Shown: piece after piece, positions 44,497 to 53,294 of the stretch | How the letters are laid out: the number at the start of each line of letters is the position of its first letter | Numbering within the stretch: the first letter of the stretch is position 1 | From: Pedobacter panaciterrae | GTDB lineage: Bacteria; Bacteroidota; Bacteroidia; Sphingobacteriales; Sphingobacteriaceae | NCBI RefSeq assembly: GCF_001636695.1 | Contig: NZ_LGEL01000026.1 | Location: 1-64,000 of the forward strand | Direction of reading: 5' to 3' | DNA length: 64,000 nucleotides | Notes under the pieces: model-generated | Database searches by the model: none | What the model was told of the DNA's origin: nothing | Seen by the model: only the letters and a program-made list of their open reading frames with translations | Made by a program: the position numbers and the translations under genes

Positions 44497-46098
44497 TTAA
44501 TTCTCTCCAACCAAAGCCAATAATTCCTTTTTTATCTCATCGGTCTGACCCCAACGAAAATGCCCATCAACCACTTCTCCACGCTTATTAATAATAGCAT
44601 AATGGGGTATGCCGTTTATCTGGAACTGCTTAGCTAACAAATTATATTCATCATCAGTTACCCGATAATGTTCTCCTTTAATGCCAGGCATTACTGTTTG
44701 ATAGGTTTTTTCGGGCGAAGAACTATTGGTGATGTACAAAAACACAATATCCTTGTTCTTTGCCAGATCTTCTTTCAATGGAGCCATTTCTTTGATGCTT
44801 ATCAAACAGGGTGAGCACCAGGTAGCCCAAAAATCAATAAAAACCACTTTGCCTTTATACTTATCTACTAGCTTTACAAAAAAACTATCGGCCGGCGTGT
44901 TTACCGAAGATTGATTAGAGGCAAAACCTGTTTGGGTTTTAGCGCTTCTGATATTTTCTTTAATCTTGTTGTTTAGCTCCTCCACATCAGCCAGCAGAAA
45001 TTTATTTTTGATTTTCGACTTTATATTGGCAAATTCCGCAGCAGACAAAGTATCTTTTTTTTCATCCATACCCTCTGACACGCTTTGAAGGTACATCAAC
45101 TCAAGTCCAAGCGAAATATCATTATTTAAAAGCTTTTTTAAAACAATTGGCCTGGCTTTTTCCAACTCCCCAGGCTCAGTTCTATTCATCCACGCCGCGC
45201 TTTCATAATATTCTATTGTGGCCTTATCATTACTATCTAATGTGTCCTGGCTTTTAAGTATCTTGATCTCGGCAGTATAATCTTTGCGCCCAGCTTTGTC
45301 AATAATTGGATCTATGTACCTTAATTCTCGTAGAAAAAAACAGTAATTCCATGACGCCATCGCTGCCTTGTCATATTTCATTCCTTTTAAAAAATTATAA
45401 TAGCTGATATTTAGTCTTACTGGGGCAAGCTCAGGCTTTTTGCTAGTAAATGGTAGCTTATTTTTCATACGGTAAGCATAATCCCGCATATGATTATATT
45501 GTATCAGTTGGAGGCCAATGAGGTATTGTACGTTTTGCCGGGCCAATTCGTAAGCAACTTTGCTCATGCCTGCCTCCTTTGCCACGCTATCAATCATCCT
45601 GAGCTTACGTGCCCTGATATTTAAAAAATAAACTTTGTATTGCTCGGGAGTTAACTGGTATATATCAGCGTATCTGTCATTCCAATTTTCATCCTTTAAA
45701 ATTGGCCTCACCTTATTAATATCATTATTGATTAATGCCAATTTGCTATCACCTTTAAATACTGAGGATACATTGAGGGGATCGGCGACATCAAAATCCT
45801 GAACAAGTTTTTTTCCCGGTTCAAAATATACGTAGTCATAAAAAAAAGGGAAAGTAACCAAGCACTCCTGACTACGCAGCAAGGTAAAACTTGTAAAAAA
45901 TGTTCCGTCAGGCTTAATATCAATCAAATACACTTCGTGCGAGCCAGTTACTATATTATCTACAAGTAATCTTACAGTTGTAAAACCCATGTTGGCCGAG
46001 TAGCCCTTTATAGTACCTGTATAGGTAATCTTTTTGGATTGCGCAGATGCCACATAAACTGACAATAGCAGACAAACGAAAGCTAATATTTTTTTCAT
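44497..46098 (-). CDS. TlpA-family thiol-disulfide oxidoreductase, large form (paralogue)
   Basis: A 533-residue exported protein (signal MKKILAFVCLLLSVYVASAQ) with the same plan as its neighbour: a beta-rich N-domain, a helical middle of about 250 residues, and a thioredoxin domain from about 410. The active site reads VVFIDFWATWCSPCLISIKE, a CSPC pair, with the cis-Pro in INGIPHYAIINKRG. Two copies in tandem suggest duplication. Substrates are not known. Confidence 0.87.
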   Translation of the reverse strand: MKKILAFVCLLLSVYVASAQSKKITYTGTIKGYSANMGFTTVRLLVDNIVTGSHEVYLIDIKPDGTFFTSFTLLRSQECLVTFPFFYDYVYFEPGKKLVQDFDVADPLNVSSVFKGDSKLALINNDINKVRPILKDENWNDRYADIYQLTPEQYKVYFLNIRARKLRMIDSVAKEAGMSKVAYELARQNVQYLIGLQLIQYNHMRDYAYRMKNKLPFTSKKPELAPVRLNISYYNFLKGMKYDKAAMASWNYCFFLRELRYIDPIIDKAGRKDYTAEIKILKSQDTLDSNDKATIEYYESAAWMNRTEPGELEKARPIVLKKLLNNDISLGLELMYLQSVSEGMDEKKDTLSAAEFANIKSKIKNKFLLADVEELNNKIKENIRSAKTQTGFASNQSSVNTPADSFFVKLVDKYKGKVVFIDFWATWCSPCLISIKEMAPLKEDLAKNKDIVFLYITNSSSPEKTYQTVMPGIKGEHYRVTDDEYNLLAKQFQINGIPHYAIINKRGEVVDGHFRWGQTDEIKKELLALVGEN

Positions 46099-46201
46099 TT
46101 TTGAAAGGGCGTTAATCCGATAAGATCGTGCTTCGTTAATATAGATAAACTTACTAATATTTTTGAACGAATTTTAAGCACAAACCTGGTTCCTTTTCGC
46201 T

Positions 46202-46519
46202 CTAATTATCCTTCTGTTTAAGTTCAAATTCCTGTTTTGATTTTAGATTTCCCCCCTTCTCAAACAAGAACTTGAAACGTTTCAGTTCCATACCTCTTTG
46301 TTTCTCTTTAAGTGCGGGCTTAAAGTCTGTTACATTTAAATTCATAACTAAAAATTCCCCTTCAATCCAGTTAACAGGCAATAAATTATCCTCATCAAAT
46401 TTTGCACCTATGAATTTTTCCAATCTAGATTTTATTTCTTTCTTACTGAGATAGGCCGAGTCCAGTTTCCCGACCAATGACTTTCCCATCCGCATCCCTA
46501 ATATATTTATATCCTTCAC
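46202..46519 (-). CDS. Hypothetical ORF, in frame with the gene upstream across two stops
   Basis: A 105-codon ORF starting with GTG (KDINILGMRMGKSLVGKLDS and IEGEFLVMNLNVTDFKPALK). It has no signal peptide. It is in the same frame as the preceding secreted ORF, separated only by TAG TGA, so the two may once have been one gene. It shares KLDSAYLSK, in the same frame, with the TlpA-type gene at 42855. No family is recognised. Confidence 0.4.
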   Translation of the reverse strand: MKDINILGMRMGKSLVGKLDSAYLSKKEIKSRLEKFIGAKFDEDNLLPVNWIEGEFLVMNLNVTDFKPALKEKQRGMELKRFKFLFEKGGNLKSKQEFELKQKDN

Positions 46520-46522
46520 TCA

Positions 46523-46843
46523 CTAAGTGATGTTATCGATATAGAGTTTGTCATTTTTTATAACCCACCTAAGTAGGTATCCTTTTGAACCTGGATTTAT
46601 AAATAAAGCCGTTTCCTCATCACTAAATATTTTTGTATAACCAGGAAATCGCTGAATTGGAGATTTATTAAAATAATAAACAGAACCTTTATAGATCAAT
46701 GTATCCGGACCACTATCCTGATAAAAAGGATCATCAGCCTTGAACCCTGCATTTATTTTTTCAACATCGGTTATAACAGCCTGTGCGCTTACAGTAAAAT
46801 CACTAAAAATAAACAAGGCCAGAATTAAAATTTTATGTATCAT
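46523..46843 (-). CDS. Small secreted protein of unknown function
   Basis: A 106-residue protein with a signal peptide (MIHKILILALFIFSDFTVSA). The mature part (KINAGFKADDPFYQDSGPDT then GYTKIFSDEETALFINPGSK) is short and beta-rich. It ends LRWVIKNDKLYIDNIT at TAG, followed at once by TGA and a second ORF in frame, which suggests it is the front half of a broken gene. No family is recognised. Confidence 0.55.
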   Translation of the reverse strand: MIHKILILALFIFSDFTVSAQAVITDVEKINAGFKADDPFYQDSGPDTLIYKGSVYYFNKSPIQRFPGYTKIFSDEETALFINPGSKGYLLRWVIKNDKLYIDNIT

Positions 46844-46881
46844 CTAAACATTCCTCTGTATAAAGATATTTTAACCAACAA

Positions 46882-47517
46882 CTACTTCCTCAAATACTCA
46901 TCACCAAATCCCCCAGCCTTTCTTGTCCTACTCAAATTCTCAGGTGTGGTGCCAATATAACTTGCAATATGCTTTTTATAAATAAACGCTTCCACCTCTG
47001 CATTAAACAGATCCAGAAAAGTTTTATATCCGGCAGACGCCAAATTTTTACAGATTTCCATTTTTTTATGCCAATCCTTTTCACCTGCTGAAACAATTTT
47101 TAATGCTAATTCATTTACCTCGGGCATAATCTGGCCGAGTTCACTAAAAGAATCCCGGCTAAATTCAATCATAACACTCCCCTTTTCTATTTCCATGTTA
47201 AACTCAGCTTCAACATTATTCATAAAACTATTAGCCGCAAATGTGACTTTATCAGGCAAAGAGATATCTATTGTTCTCTGCTGGTAATGTTCTCTATCGG
47301 CTTCAGGCTGAAACAAGGTATAACTTCGGGTATAACCACGCACAGGCCAATAAGCTGTTTTAGCTACTTTGCCCGATATTAACACCTGTGTATCTTCTGG
47401 ATAGGTAATTTCTTCACTTAAATGAGGTTTTAGCAGATCTGCAAATCCATGGGGCATGTCCATTATCCCCAACAGGTACGCAATTAAATTATCGTGATTA
47501 GTAGAAAAATTACACAT
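46882..47517 (-). CDS. Crp/Fnr-family regulator, degenerate-sensor type
   Basis: A 211-residue regulator. The N-terminal cNMP-binding-like domain has the expected shape (EDTQVLISGKVAKTAYWPVR), without obvious cyclic-nucleotide ligands. The C-terminal helix-turn-helix reads KKHIASYIGTTPENLSRTRK, typical of the Bacteroidota Crp/Fnr group. A promoter and partner genes could not be assigned; it is transcribed away from the esterase gene on the other side of a repeat-rich gap. Confidence 0.82.
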   Translation of the reverse strand: MCNFSTNHDNLIAYLLGIMDMPHGFADLLKPHLSEEITYPEDTQVLISGKVAKTAYWPVRGYTRSYTLFQPEADREHYQQRTIDISLPDKVTFAANSFMNNVEAEFNMEIEKGSVMIEFSRDSFSELGQIMPEVNELALKIVSAGEKDWHKKMEICKNLASAGYKTFLDLFNAEVEAFIYKKHIASYIGTTPENLSRTRKAGGFGDEYLRK

Positions 47518-47633
47518 AAGCGTTAAATTTATGTTAACTATTAACTAAAATATATAATTAAGTACATACTAACCAAACATTTAACAAAATATTTTATAGT
47601 AAACTATCCATCCTTCAACTATAACTGAACGAT

Positions 47634-47798
47634 GCTTCAACTGTGCGTCAAGGTCATCTGCGGTTTTACTACGATTCTTCTTCGAATAATCTTCGATTTC
47701 TGGTCGTTCTGAAGTTAAGATTAACTTAAGAAGGATTGGCGTTAGTATTTGGATGACCTTGACACATCCTTGACACAAGGTTGAAGCAAGGTTGAAGC
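47634..47798. repeat. Inverted-repeat element, about 165 bp, different from main family
   Basis: GCTTCAAC (47634-47641) and GTCAAGGTCATC (47647-47658) are inverted at GATGACCTTGAC (47752-47763) and GTTGAAGC (47780-47787, again 47791-47798). The 90-bp centre has no recognised gene. The layout is that of a small non-coding mobile element (MITE-like). A weak 74-codon frame across it (47581-47805, minus) is probably meaningless. Confidence 0.5.
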
Positions 47799-47879
47799 AG
47801 AACAAAGGCTGAGTATTTCTATTATCTATTTACCTTAGGGAGCTGTTGCAATGGAATTTCATTCAATAAAAGATAAGGT

Positions 47880-47964
47880 CGTCATCTCGAGGCTACGAGA
47901 GATCTCTTGGTGCTAATTTGAGACTACTTGGTTAATCAAGAGATCTCTCCTATCGAGATGGCGA
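47880..47964. repeat. Palindromic element, copy D
   Basis: Left arm 47880-47910 (CGTCATCTCGAGGCTACGAG onward) and right arm 47937-47964. The left arm carries the GGCTACG variant and the right arm CCTAT, so the stem is imperfect in the middle. The loop (GACTACTTGGTTAAT) is related to the loops of the copies at 59084 and 62300. Confidence 0.85.
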
Positions 47965-48084
47965 CATGATTTAACATAAGTAAAGGTTAATATCCCAAAT
48001 ACAACGTTACATTCAGTTTTTTGTTACCCGAACTACCTAAGTAAAGTTAGCACCTATTATTTGTATATTGCATAAACCAAATGT

Positions 48085-49215
48085 ATGATCAAATATTGTT
48101 TAGTTGTTTTATTTATTCTCAATTTTTGCATCGCAAAATCCCAAACTAACAAAGTTCTTGAAATTGGGAAAGTTGATAGCCTTTACAGTAAAATACTAGA
48201 GGAAGAGAGAATAATTTCAGTTTATTTACCAGAGAACTACAATCCCCTTGTTAAATACCCGGTAGCATATATATTTGACGGCGAATCATTTTTCCATTTT
48301 TATACTGGAGTTTCAAGCTTTCTTGCTAACAACAGTGTAATTCCTAATATGATTGTGGTGGGAATAACCAATACTGTTAGAAGCAGAGACTTTACCCTGC
48401 CACCTGATTCATCTAGCAATTATAATCCTAATGGCGGTGGCGAGAAATTTATATCCTTCCTCGAAAAAGAACTAATCCCTTTCATTGAAAAAAAATACAA
48501 TGTGGCACCATATAGATTAGTTTTGGGTCATTCAGTGGCTGGGCTACTTGTTGCAAATATTTTAATCAGATATCCCGCACTTTTCAATTCGTATATTGCT
48601 TTAGATCCATCTCTATGGTGGAAAAATTCAGATATTGTAAATACTGCACAAAGCTTTTTAAAACCTAATTCTTTAAAAAACAAAAATTTCTTCCTTGCTA
48701 TGGCAAATAGCATTTCTGATACCAGCAGAGTGAAGATTGATACCACCATTTCAAACACTCCAATGAGATCGGTTATGCGCTTTGATGACCTTTTGAATAA
48801 AAATAAGGAGACGGGACTTCATTACAAATTTCAATATTACCCCCGTGAAAATCATAATTCAGTCCCCCTAATAGCCACATACGATGCACTAAAGGCATTA
48901 TTTAGTTTTTATAAAAGACCAACTTTTCAAACGCTTACTGACAGCACTGCAATTGTTTTAGAGGGGCATTATAAAATGCTTTCTGAGAAAATGGGTTACA
49001 CTGTACTTCCCTCTCAGACAGATCTTAGTGGACTTGCGTGGCGCAGCAAGGTTCTGGATAAAAATTTTAAACGTGCTAAAATGTTTCTGGATATGTGGGT
49101 TCGGTTATATCCCGAAGATAGTTATGGTTATATTGAAATGGCAAGGTATTACGACGAATTGAATGATAAGAAAAATGCAGCTAAATACTTAGAGCTGGCA
49201 GAAAAGTTAAAATAA
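48085..49215 (+). CDS. Secreted alpha/beta-hydrolase esterase (PF00756-like)
   Basis: A 376-residue exported enzyme (signal MIKYCLVVLFILNFCIAKSQ). The esterase domain covers about 25-280. The nucleophile elbow is YRLVLGHSVAGLLVANILIR with Ser in GHSVAG, and IALDPSLWWKN is a common motif of the Fes/esterase-D type. The catalytic His is probably in ENHNSVP near 260. The C-terminal ~90 residues form short helical repeats (DSYGYIEMARYYDELNDKKN), TPR-like. It may hydrolyse a siderophore or another ester; the substrate is unknown. Confidence 0.85.
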   Translation: MIKYCLVVLFILNFCIAKSQTNKVLEIGKVDSLYSKILEEERIISVYLPENYNPLVKYPVAYIFDGESFFHFYTGVSSFLANNSVIPNMIVVGITNTVRSRDFTLPPDSSSNYNPNGGGEKFISFLEKELIPFIEKKYNVAPYRLVLGHSVAGLLVANILIRYPALFNSYIALDPSLWWKNSDIVNTAQSFLKPNSLKNKNFFLAMANSISDTSRVKIDTTISNTPMRSVMRFDDLLNKNKETGLHYKFQYYPRENHNSVPLIATYDALKALFSFYKRPTFQTLTDSTAIVLEGHYKMLSEKMGYTVLPSQTDLSGLAWRSKVLDKNFKRAKMFLDMWVRLYPEDSYGYIEMARYYDELNDKKNAAKYLELAEKLK

Positions 49216-49326
49216 GTAATGAGTTGTTGGTGAAATGTTCGTTAAGCTTATATACTACTCAAATCATTAAAAATAAAATTCATAATTTGTAATAACCAAA
49301 TAGTATCTTGAACTAAAGCACGCTCT

Positions 49327-50550
49327 ATGCTCATCAAATCTAAACCCGTATTAAATAAGTATTTTAGGCTTATTATCTTCTTAATAGTTTGTTTTTTAAC
49401 TATCAATGCCTTAGGCCAGAAAGCGGCAGAAAGCGATAAATTCACCCTTAGTGGAAAGTTGATAGGCCGGGATACTGGGATTATTGTATTGAAGTATCTG
49501 GATAAGTCATGGAAATATGTCAAAGATACGGTTGTTTTAAAGGAAGGTAGGTTTGAGTTTACCGGAAACATTAGCGAATCTGTAAATGCAAGGTTTATAG
49601 GTGATGTTAAATCTACTTTAATGGAGGGACCAGGTACAACAACTATATTTCTGGAACCCTCGGATATGTTAATGCAGGTAACAGAGGGAGATTTTCAGCA
49701 CCTTCACATGACTGGATCTCAAACTCAAACTGATTTACAAGAACTAAATAAGAGTCAGGAATATCTATTTATAGATTTTGATTCAGCCAAAAAGAAGCAG
49801 CAAACACTTAGGAAAGCGTTGGAAAATGGTGGGGATTCAATAATTCTCAATCAAAAAATGAAAGAACAGCAATTGATAGTCCTCAAAATGTATGGCGAAA
49901 TCTGGAAACGTAAATACAATTTTATACGATCTCATCCAAAATCATTTTTAAGTCCTTACTTACTTCAGTCCTTCGTCGGCATAGATGGTTATGATCTTGA
50001 TTCACTGAAACAAACCTATAAGGGTTTTGCGCCAATTGTGAGAATAAGCAGATTTGGAAAGCAGCTAGATCAACTAATTAAATCAAAAGAGAGTGCTGTT
50101 GTAGGAAACAAAGCACTCCATTTTTCGGCTAAAGATATCAATGGAAAAACCATTGAACTTAGCCAGTTCAAAAATAAATCATTTGTATTGTTAGATTTTT
50201 GGGCCTCTTGGTGTGCCCCATGTCGTGAACAAGCCCCCTACTTTAAAAAACTACACGAAGAGTTCAAAAACAAGGGGCTCGAATTGATTAGTATTTCTAG
50301 TGATGTTAATAGAGATTACTGGAAACAAGCGATTAAAGAAGATGGTATTGGTGGATGGACTAATGTTTTAATGAGCGATGCATACAGGAGTAAAAAAGAC
50401 GAATCTTTGAGTTTGAAATTTGCGATAAGGACTTATCCGACTACTATTTTGATTGACAAAGATGGAGTGATCATATATCGAAAAGAAGGTTCTAGCGAAG
50501 CTGCTGGTGCTCTTGAATTAAAGAATAAGATTGAAGAACACATGAAATAG
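49327..50550 (+). CDS. TlpA-family thioredoxin with DUF4369-like N-domain
   Basis: A 407-residue exported protein (signal region to about 31). The N-domain (FTLSGKLIGRDTGIIVLKYL) fits DUF4369. The thioredoxin domain starts near 260: LSQFKNKSFVLLDFWASWCA then PCREQAPYFKKLHEEF, with the CAPC redox pair, and cis-Pro in RTYPTTILIDKDG. It is the third TlpA-type protein in the window, on the plus strand, 111 bp after the esterase gene. Confidence 0.9.
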   Translation: MLIKSKPVLNKYFRLIIFLIVCFLTINALGQKAAESDKFTLSGKLIGRDTGIIVLKYLDKSWKYVKDTVVLKEGRFEFTGNISESVNARFIGDVKSTLMEGPGTTTIFLEPSDMLMQVTEGDFQHLHMTGSQTQTDLQELNKSQEYLFIDFDSAKKKQQTLRKALENGGDSIILNQKMKEQQLIVLKMYGEIWKRKYNFIRSHPKSFLSPYLLQSFVGIDGYDLDSLKQTYKGFAPIVRISRFGKQLDQLIKSKESAVVGNKALHFSAKDINGKTIELSQFKNKSFVLLDFWASWCAPCREQAPYFKKLHEEFKNKGLELISISSDVNRDYWKQAIKEDGIGGWTNVLMSDAYRSKKDESLSLKFAIRTYPTTILIDKDGVIIYRKEGSSEAAGALELKNKIEEHMK

Positions 50551-50605
50551 TATCCAATCTTATTTAAACAAACATTTATATCTTAGACATCATTAAATTG
50601 TATTG

Positions 50606-51709
50606 ATGATAAAATATCTCCTTTCGCTTTTGTTAACTAGTTTGACATTATGTGGTAATGCACAGACTTATCTGAATCCTGGTGTAGACACATCAGGAAT
50701 AGAGGTACAAACCGCATTGAAGTTTTTTAATCATTATTTAGCAGGTTTTAATGGTAAGGAATTGCCGGATTTGTCTAAATTTTGGGAAGCGGATGAATTG
50801 AAACTGCGAACTATTCCTGACCAACAGATCTATGCTATAAATGATAGTCCATTGTATAGTCAGGGATACAAAGCCACCATTCTCTATATAAAGCCAACGG
50901 ACAAATACATCCATTTTAAAACACAGTTCTCTGCCGTCAATGATTCAGTTGGAAACATCATGACACTGGCAGTTACTAACCATTATGTAGCATTGAACGA
51001 TAAGAATGGACCGTACTTTATTAACCCGTTTACTATAAATTTGGGTTCGTGGCAGAGCAAACATTTGAGAAACGTAACTTTCTTTTATCCTACACAACAT
51101 AAGTTCAACGCCAGAAAAGCAGATAGTTTAATTCAACAAATTGTAAAGCTAGAAAAGAATTGGAACCTAAAGCCAATTGATATCCTTTATTACCTTGCAA
51201 ATACCTGGGACGAACTGCAAAAGTTAAAGGGTTTCGATTTTGCATTATCTATGGGCAATAGAGAAAAGCCTTCGGGGATCTCGGATGACAAGGATAATCA
51301 GGTTTTTTGCGCGGGTTTAGGAGAGAATTACTTTCATGAGGTTGTGCATGTTTATCTGAATCGTTTGTACCCGAAATCACCAATCAGAGAGGGACTTGCT
51401 GTATTTTATGGCGGTAGTATGGGGCACTCTATTGATTGGCAACTTAAAAGAGTTAATGCTTATTTAGAAAAACATCCGGAAGCAGATCTTAATAACTTTG
51501 AAGACTTTTGGTACTCTGATCTTTATACAAATCCTGGTAGTGCCATCAGGGGGTTAATCTGTAGCATTGTTTACAAGAAAGATGGTATAATGGGTCTTAA
51601 ACGCTTAATGTCTTATACCAGCATGAAGGATATTTTTAAGTTAGAATTGAAAGTAGAAGATGGCCAATGGAATTCTTATTTAAGAAAACACATCAAGGGG
51701 CATTACTAA
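50606..51709 (+). CDS. Secreted zinc-metallopeptidase-like protein (HExxH)
   Basis: A 367-residue exported protein read from the ATG at 50606; a TTG at 50603 gives a trivial extension. The signal is MIKYLLSLLLTSLTLCGNAQ. The zinc motif is HEVVH in GENYFHEVVHVYLNRLYPKS near 245, followed by IREGLAVFYGG, which supplies the third ligand Glu in gluzincin-type enzymes. The ending YKKDGIMGLKRLMSYTS fits this group of predicted peptidases. It follows the TlpA-type gene by 55 bp and is probably in the same unit. Confidence 0.75.
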   Translation: MIKYLLSLLLTSLTLCGNAQTYLNPGVDTSGIEVQTALKFFNHYLAGFNGKELPDLSKFWEADELKLRTIPDQQIYAINDSPLYSQGYKATILYIKPTDKYIHFKTQFSAVNDSVGNIMTLAVTNHYVALNDKNGPYFINPFTINLGSWQSKHLRNVTFFYPTQHKFNARKADSLIQQIVKLEKNWNLKPIDILYYLANTWDELQKLKGFDFALSMGNREKPSGISDDKDNQVFCAGLGENYFHEVVHVYLNRLYPKSPIREGLAVFYGGSMGHSIDWQLKRVNAYLEKHPEADLNNFEDFWYSDLYTNPGSAIRGLICSIVYKKDGIMGLKRLMSYTSMKDIFKLELKVEDGQWNSYLRKHIKGHY

Positions 51710-51768
51710 TTTACAATGAGTTCAAATGGAAAAACAGCTACATTTCATAACAGTGCATTAATATAGTT

Positions 51769-52629
51769 TCAATTACTATTTACAACATACTTTGCATCCG
51801 TAGTTAAATTCCATTTTATATCAGCCTTTGTATTAGGGCCAGTTATATTGAGAAAATATTCAACATTGTTGATCGTCGATTTCGGATAGCCCTTATCCAT
51901 ATAGAATTCCATTTTGCCGGTTCCAGTGCCCTTCCCTTGTATGTTAACTGTTTTGCCCTGAGCCTCTCTGTTAATATTCATCTTTAATTCTGATGTAACA
52001 TCAAAATAAGCCAGGTTATCTTTCACTGCGGTAAGTTTGTAAATAACCTTCGTCGGATAATCCATATCAATACCAAAATCTGGCAGGTTCATCGCATTTA
52101 GGTTGGCGTCCTGACTAAAAGTATCTCCTACTTTCAATTGCTGATCCGGAAATTTTAGTTGTTCAGGCATTCCGCCTGTCAGTGTACCTATTACTGACTT
52201 TATTTCACTTGTGGCAGTGGCTGTATCAAGAAACATTTTACCATCCTTATCTATTTTTCCTTTAACAGTCAGTCCTTGAAGCGGGTTGATTTCTGGCCTC
52301 GGAGATTCGGTTCCATTTAATGTCGCTTTCATTGAAAATTGACGACTCAAAATAGCAATCGGAATACTACCAGCAGTTACTCCATCGGTTCTAACAGTTG
52401 TTTCCCACTCAGTATCTACCACCATGTTAGTGAGCTTACTCGTGGTATCTGTGTTTTTCTCTGCATTGACACTAACATCCTTAATACCGATTTTCAGATC
52501 CATTCCGGTCTTCGTAGTCAATTCGTAGGTATGTGCGGGCAGGTACTTAAATTTAAAAAGTCGGGATTTTTGTGCTTTAGTTATTACGGCCAGCAAGACA
52601 AAAGCAATGAGGATAGCTGTTTTACGCAT
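51769..52629 (-). CDS. Secreted protein, DUF6263-like
   Basis: A 286-residue exported protein (signal MRKTAILIAFVLLAVITKAQ). It is beta-rich throughout, with FKYLPAHTYELTTKTGMDLK near 27-46, a central LQGLTVKGKIDKDGKMFLDT, and VGDTFSQDANLNAM near 165. This is the plan of the DUF6263 group. Function unknown. It converges with the peptidase-like gene and is transcribed from the VOC-gene side. Confidence 0.65.
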   Translation of the reverse strand: MRKTAILIAFVLLAVITKAQKSRLFKFKYLPAHTYELTTKTGMDLKIGIKDVSVNAEKNTDTTSKLTNMVVDTEWETTVRTDGVTAGSIPIAILSRQFSMKATLNGTESPRPEINPLQGLTVKGKIDKDGKMFLDTATATSEIKSVIGTLTGGMPEQLKFPDQQLKVGDTFSQDANLNAMNLPDFGIDMDYPTKVIYKLTAVKDNLAYFDVTSELKMNINREAQGKTVNIQGKGTGTGKMEFYMDKGYPKSTINNVEYFLNITGPNTKADIKWNLTTDAKYVVNSN

Positions 52630-52683
52630 ACAGACATTTGGTTTGTTGACCTAATATCTTTATAAATATCTAGAATAAAAACA

Positions 52684-53049
52684 TTATTCTTCTTCAGCGA
52701 ACGTGATCCTATTGCCAAAAGGATCATAAACGGTTACCGTAATGGCTTTGGGATTCCACTCGGGTACTTCCAAACCCGGACGGTTATATTTATAATTCTT
52801 GGCATTTAGCTCTTTATGATAAGCACGAAGTTCTTTAAAATCCTCAATAGATACGTGCGAACCAGGGCTTGCATCACCATGATGTTCTGAAAGGTTTAAA
52901 GTAATGTCCCTTAGTGTTATTTCCAGGTATATGGGGGCATCATGGTGATTCGGGTACTCCCAATCGATTTTAAAGCCCAGCCAGTTTACGTAGAATTCGA
53001 TGGCTTTATCATAATCAAATATTCTTAAAATTGGTTTAATCGTGCTCAT
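52684..53049 (-). CDS. VOC/glyoxalase-family protein
   Basis: A 121-residue protein starting at the ATG at 53049 (MSTIKPILRIFDYDKAIEFY); the frame continues upstream to 53172, but that part lies in a repeat arm and has no conserved start. The beta-alpha-beta-beta-beta modules of the VOC fold are visible: ILRIFDYDKAIEFYVNWLGF and WNPKAITVTVYDPFGNRITF. The bleomycin-resistance/glyoxalase-like subgroup fits best. Metal ligands are His and Glu, but the exact set is not assigned. Confidence 0.85.
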   Translation of the reverse strand: MSTIKPILRIFDYDKAIEFYVNWLGFKIDWEYPNHHDAPIYLEITLRDITLNLSEHHGDASPGSHVSIEDFKELRAYHKELNAKNYKYNRPGLEVPEWNPKAITVTVYDPFGNRITFAEEE

Positions 53050-53157
53050 AATAGCTACAACGTTTATTTGAAAATAAAGTTTAAACAGGGCATAAAATAT
53101 TTTATGCCAAGCAGGCTTATAAATAAACATACATTTGCGAAGAATGTAGCTTTTATA

Positions 53158-53250
53158 GTCATCTCGAGGCAAGGAGAGATCTCTTGCCCACTAAATAACT
53201 TGCAAAGCAAATTAGCATAACCAAGAGATCTCTCCTTGCCTCGAGATGAC
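53158..53250. repeat. Palindromic element, copy E: perfect 29-bp arms
   Basis: Arms 53158-53186 and 53222-53250 are perfectly inverted over 29 bp with a 35-nt loop. It carries GGCAAGG/CCTTGCC in the middle, whereas copy B has CGATAGG/CCTATCG, so the two copies differ by paired changes that keep the stem. Confidence 0.9.
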
Positions 53251-53294
53251 GGTAAGTTTCTGAATTTAGATAAAGTCTTTTAAGGATTCAGATG

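Noticed and set aside
47581-47805. A 74-codon minus-strand ORF
   Set aside because: It runs through an inverted-repeat element and has no recognisable features.
53050-53172. Upstream extension of the VOC-family protein
   Set aside because: The extension starts inside a palindromic repeat arm; a good ATG with the family's N-terminus lies at 53049.
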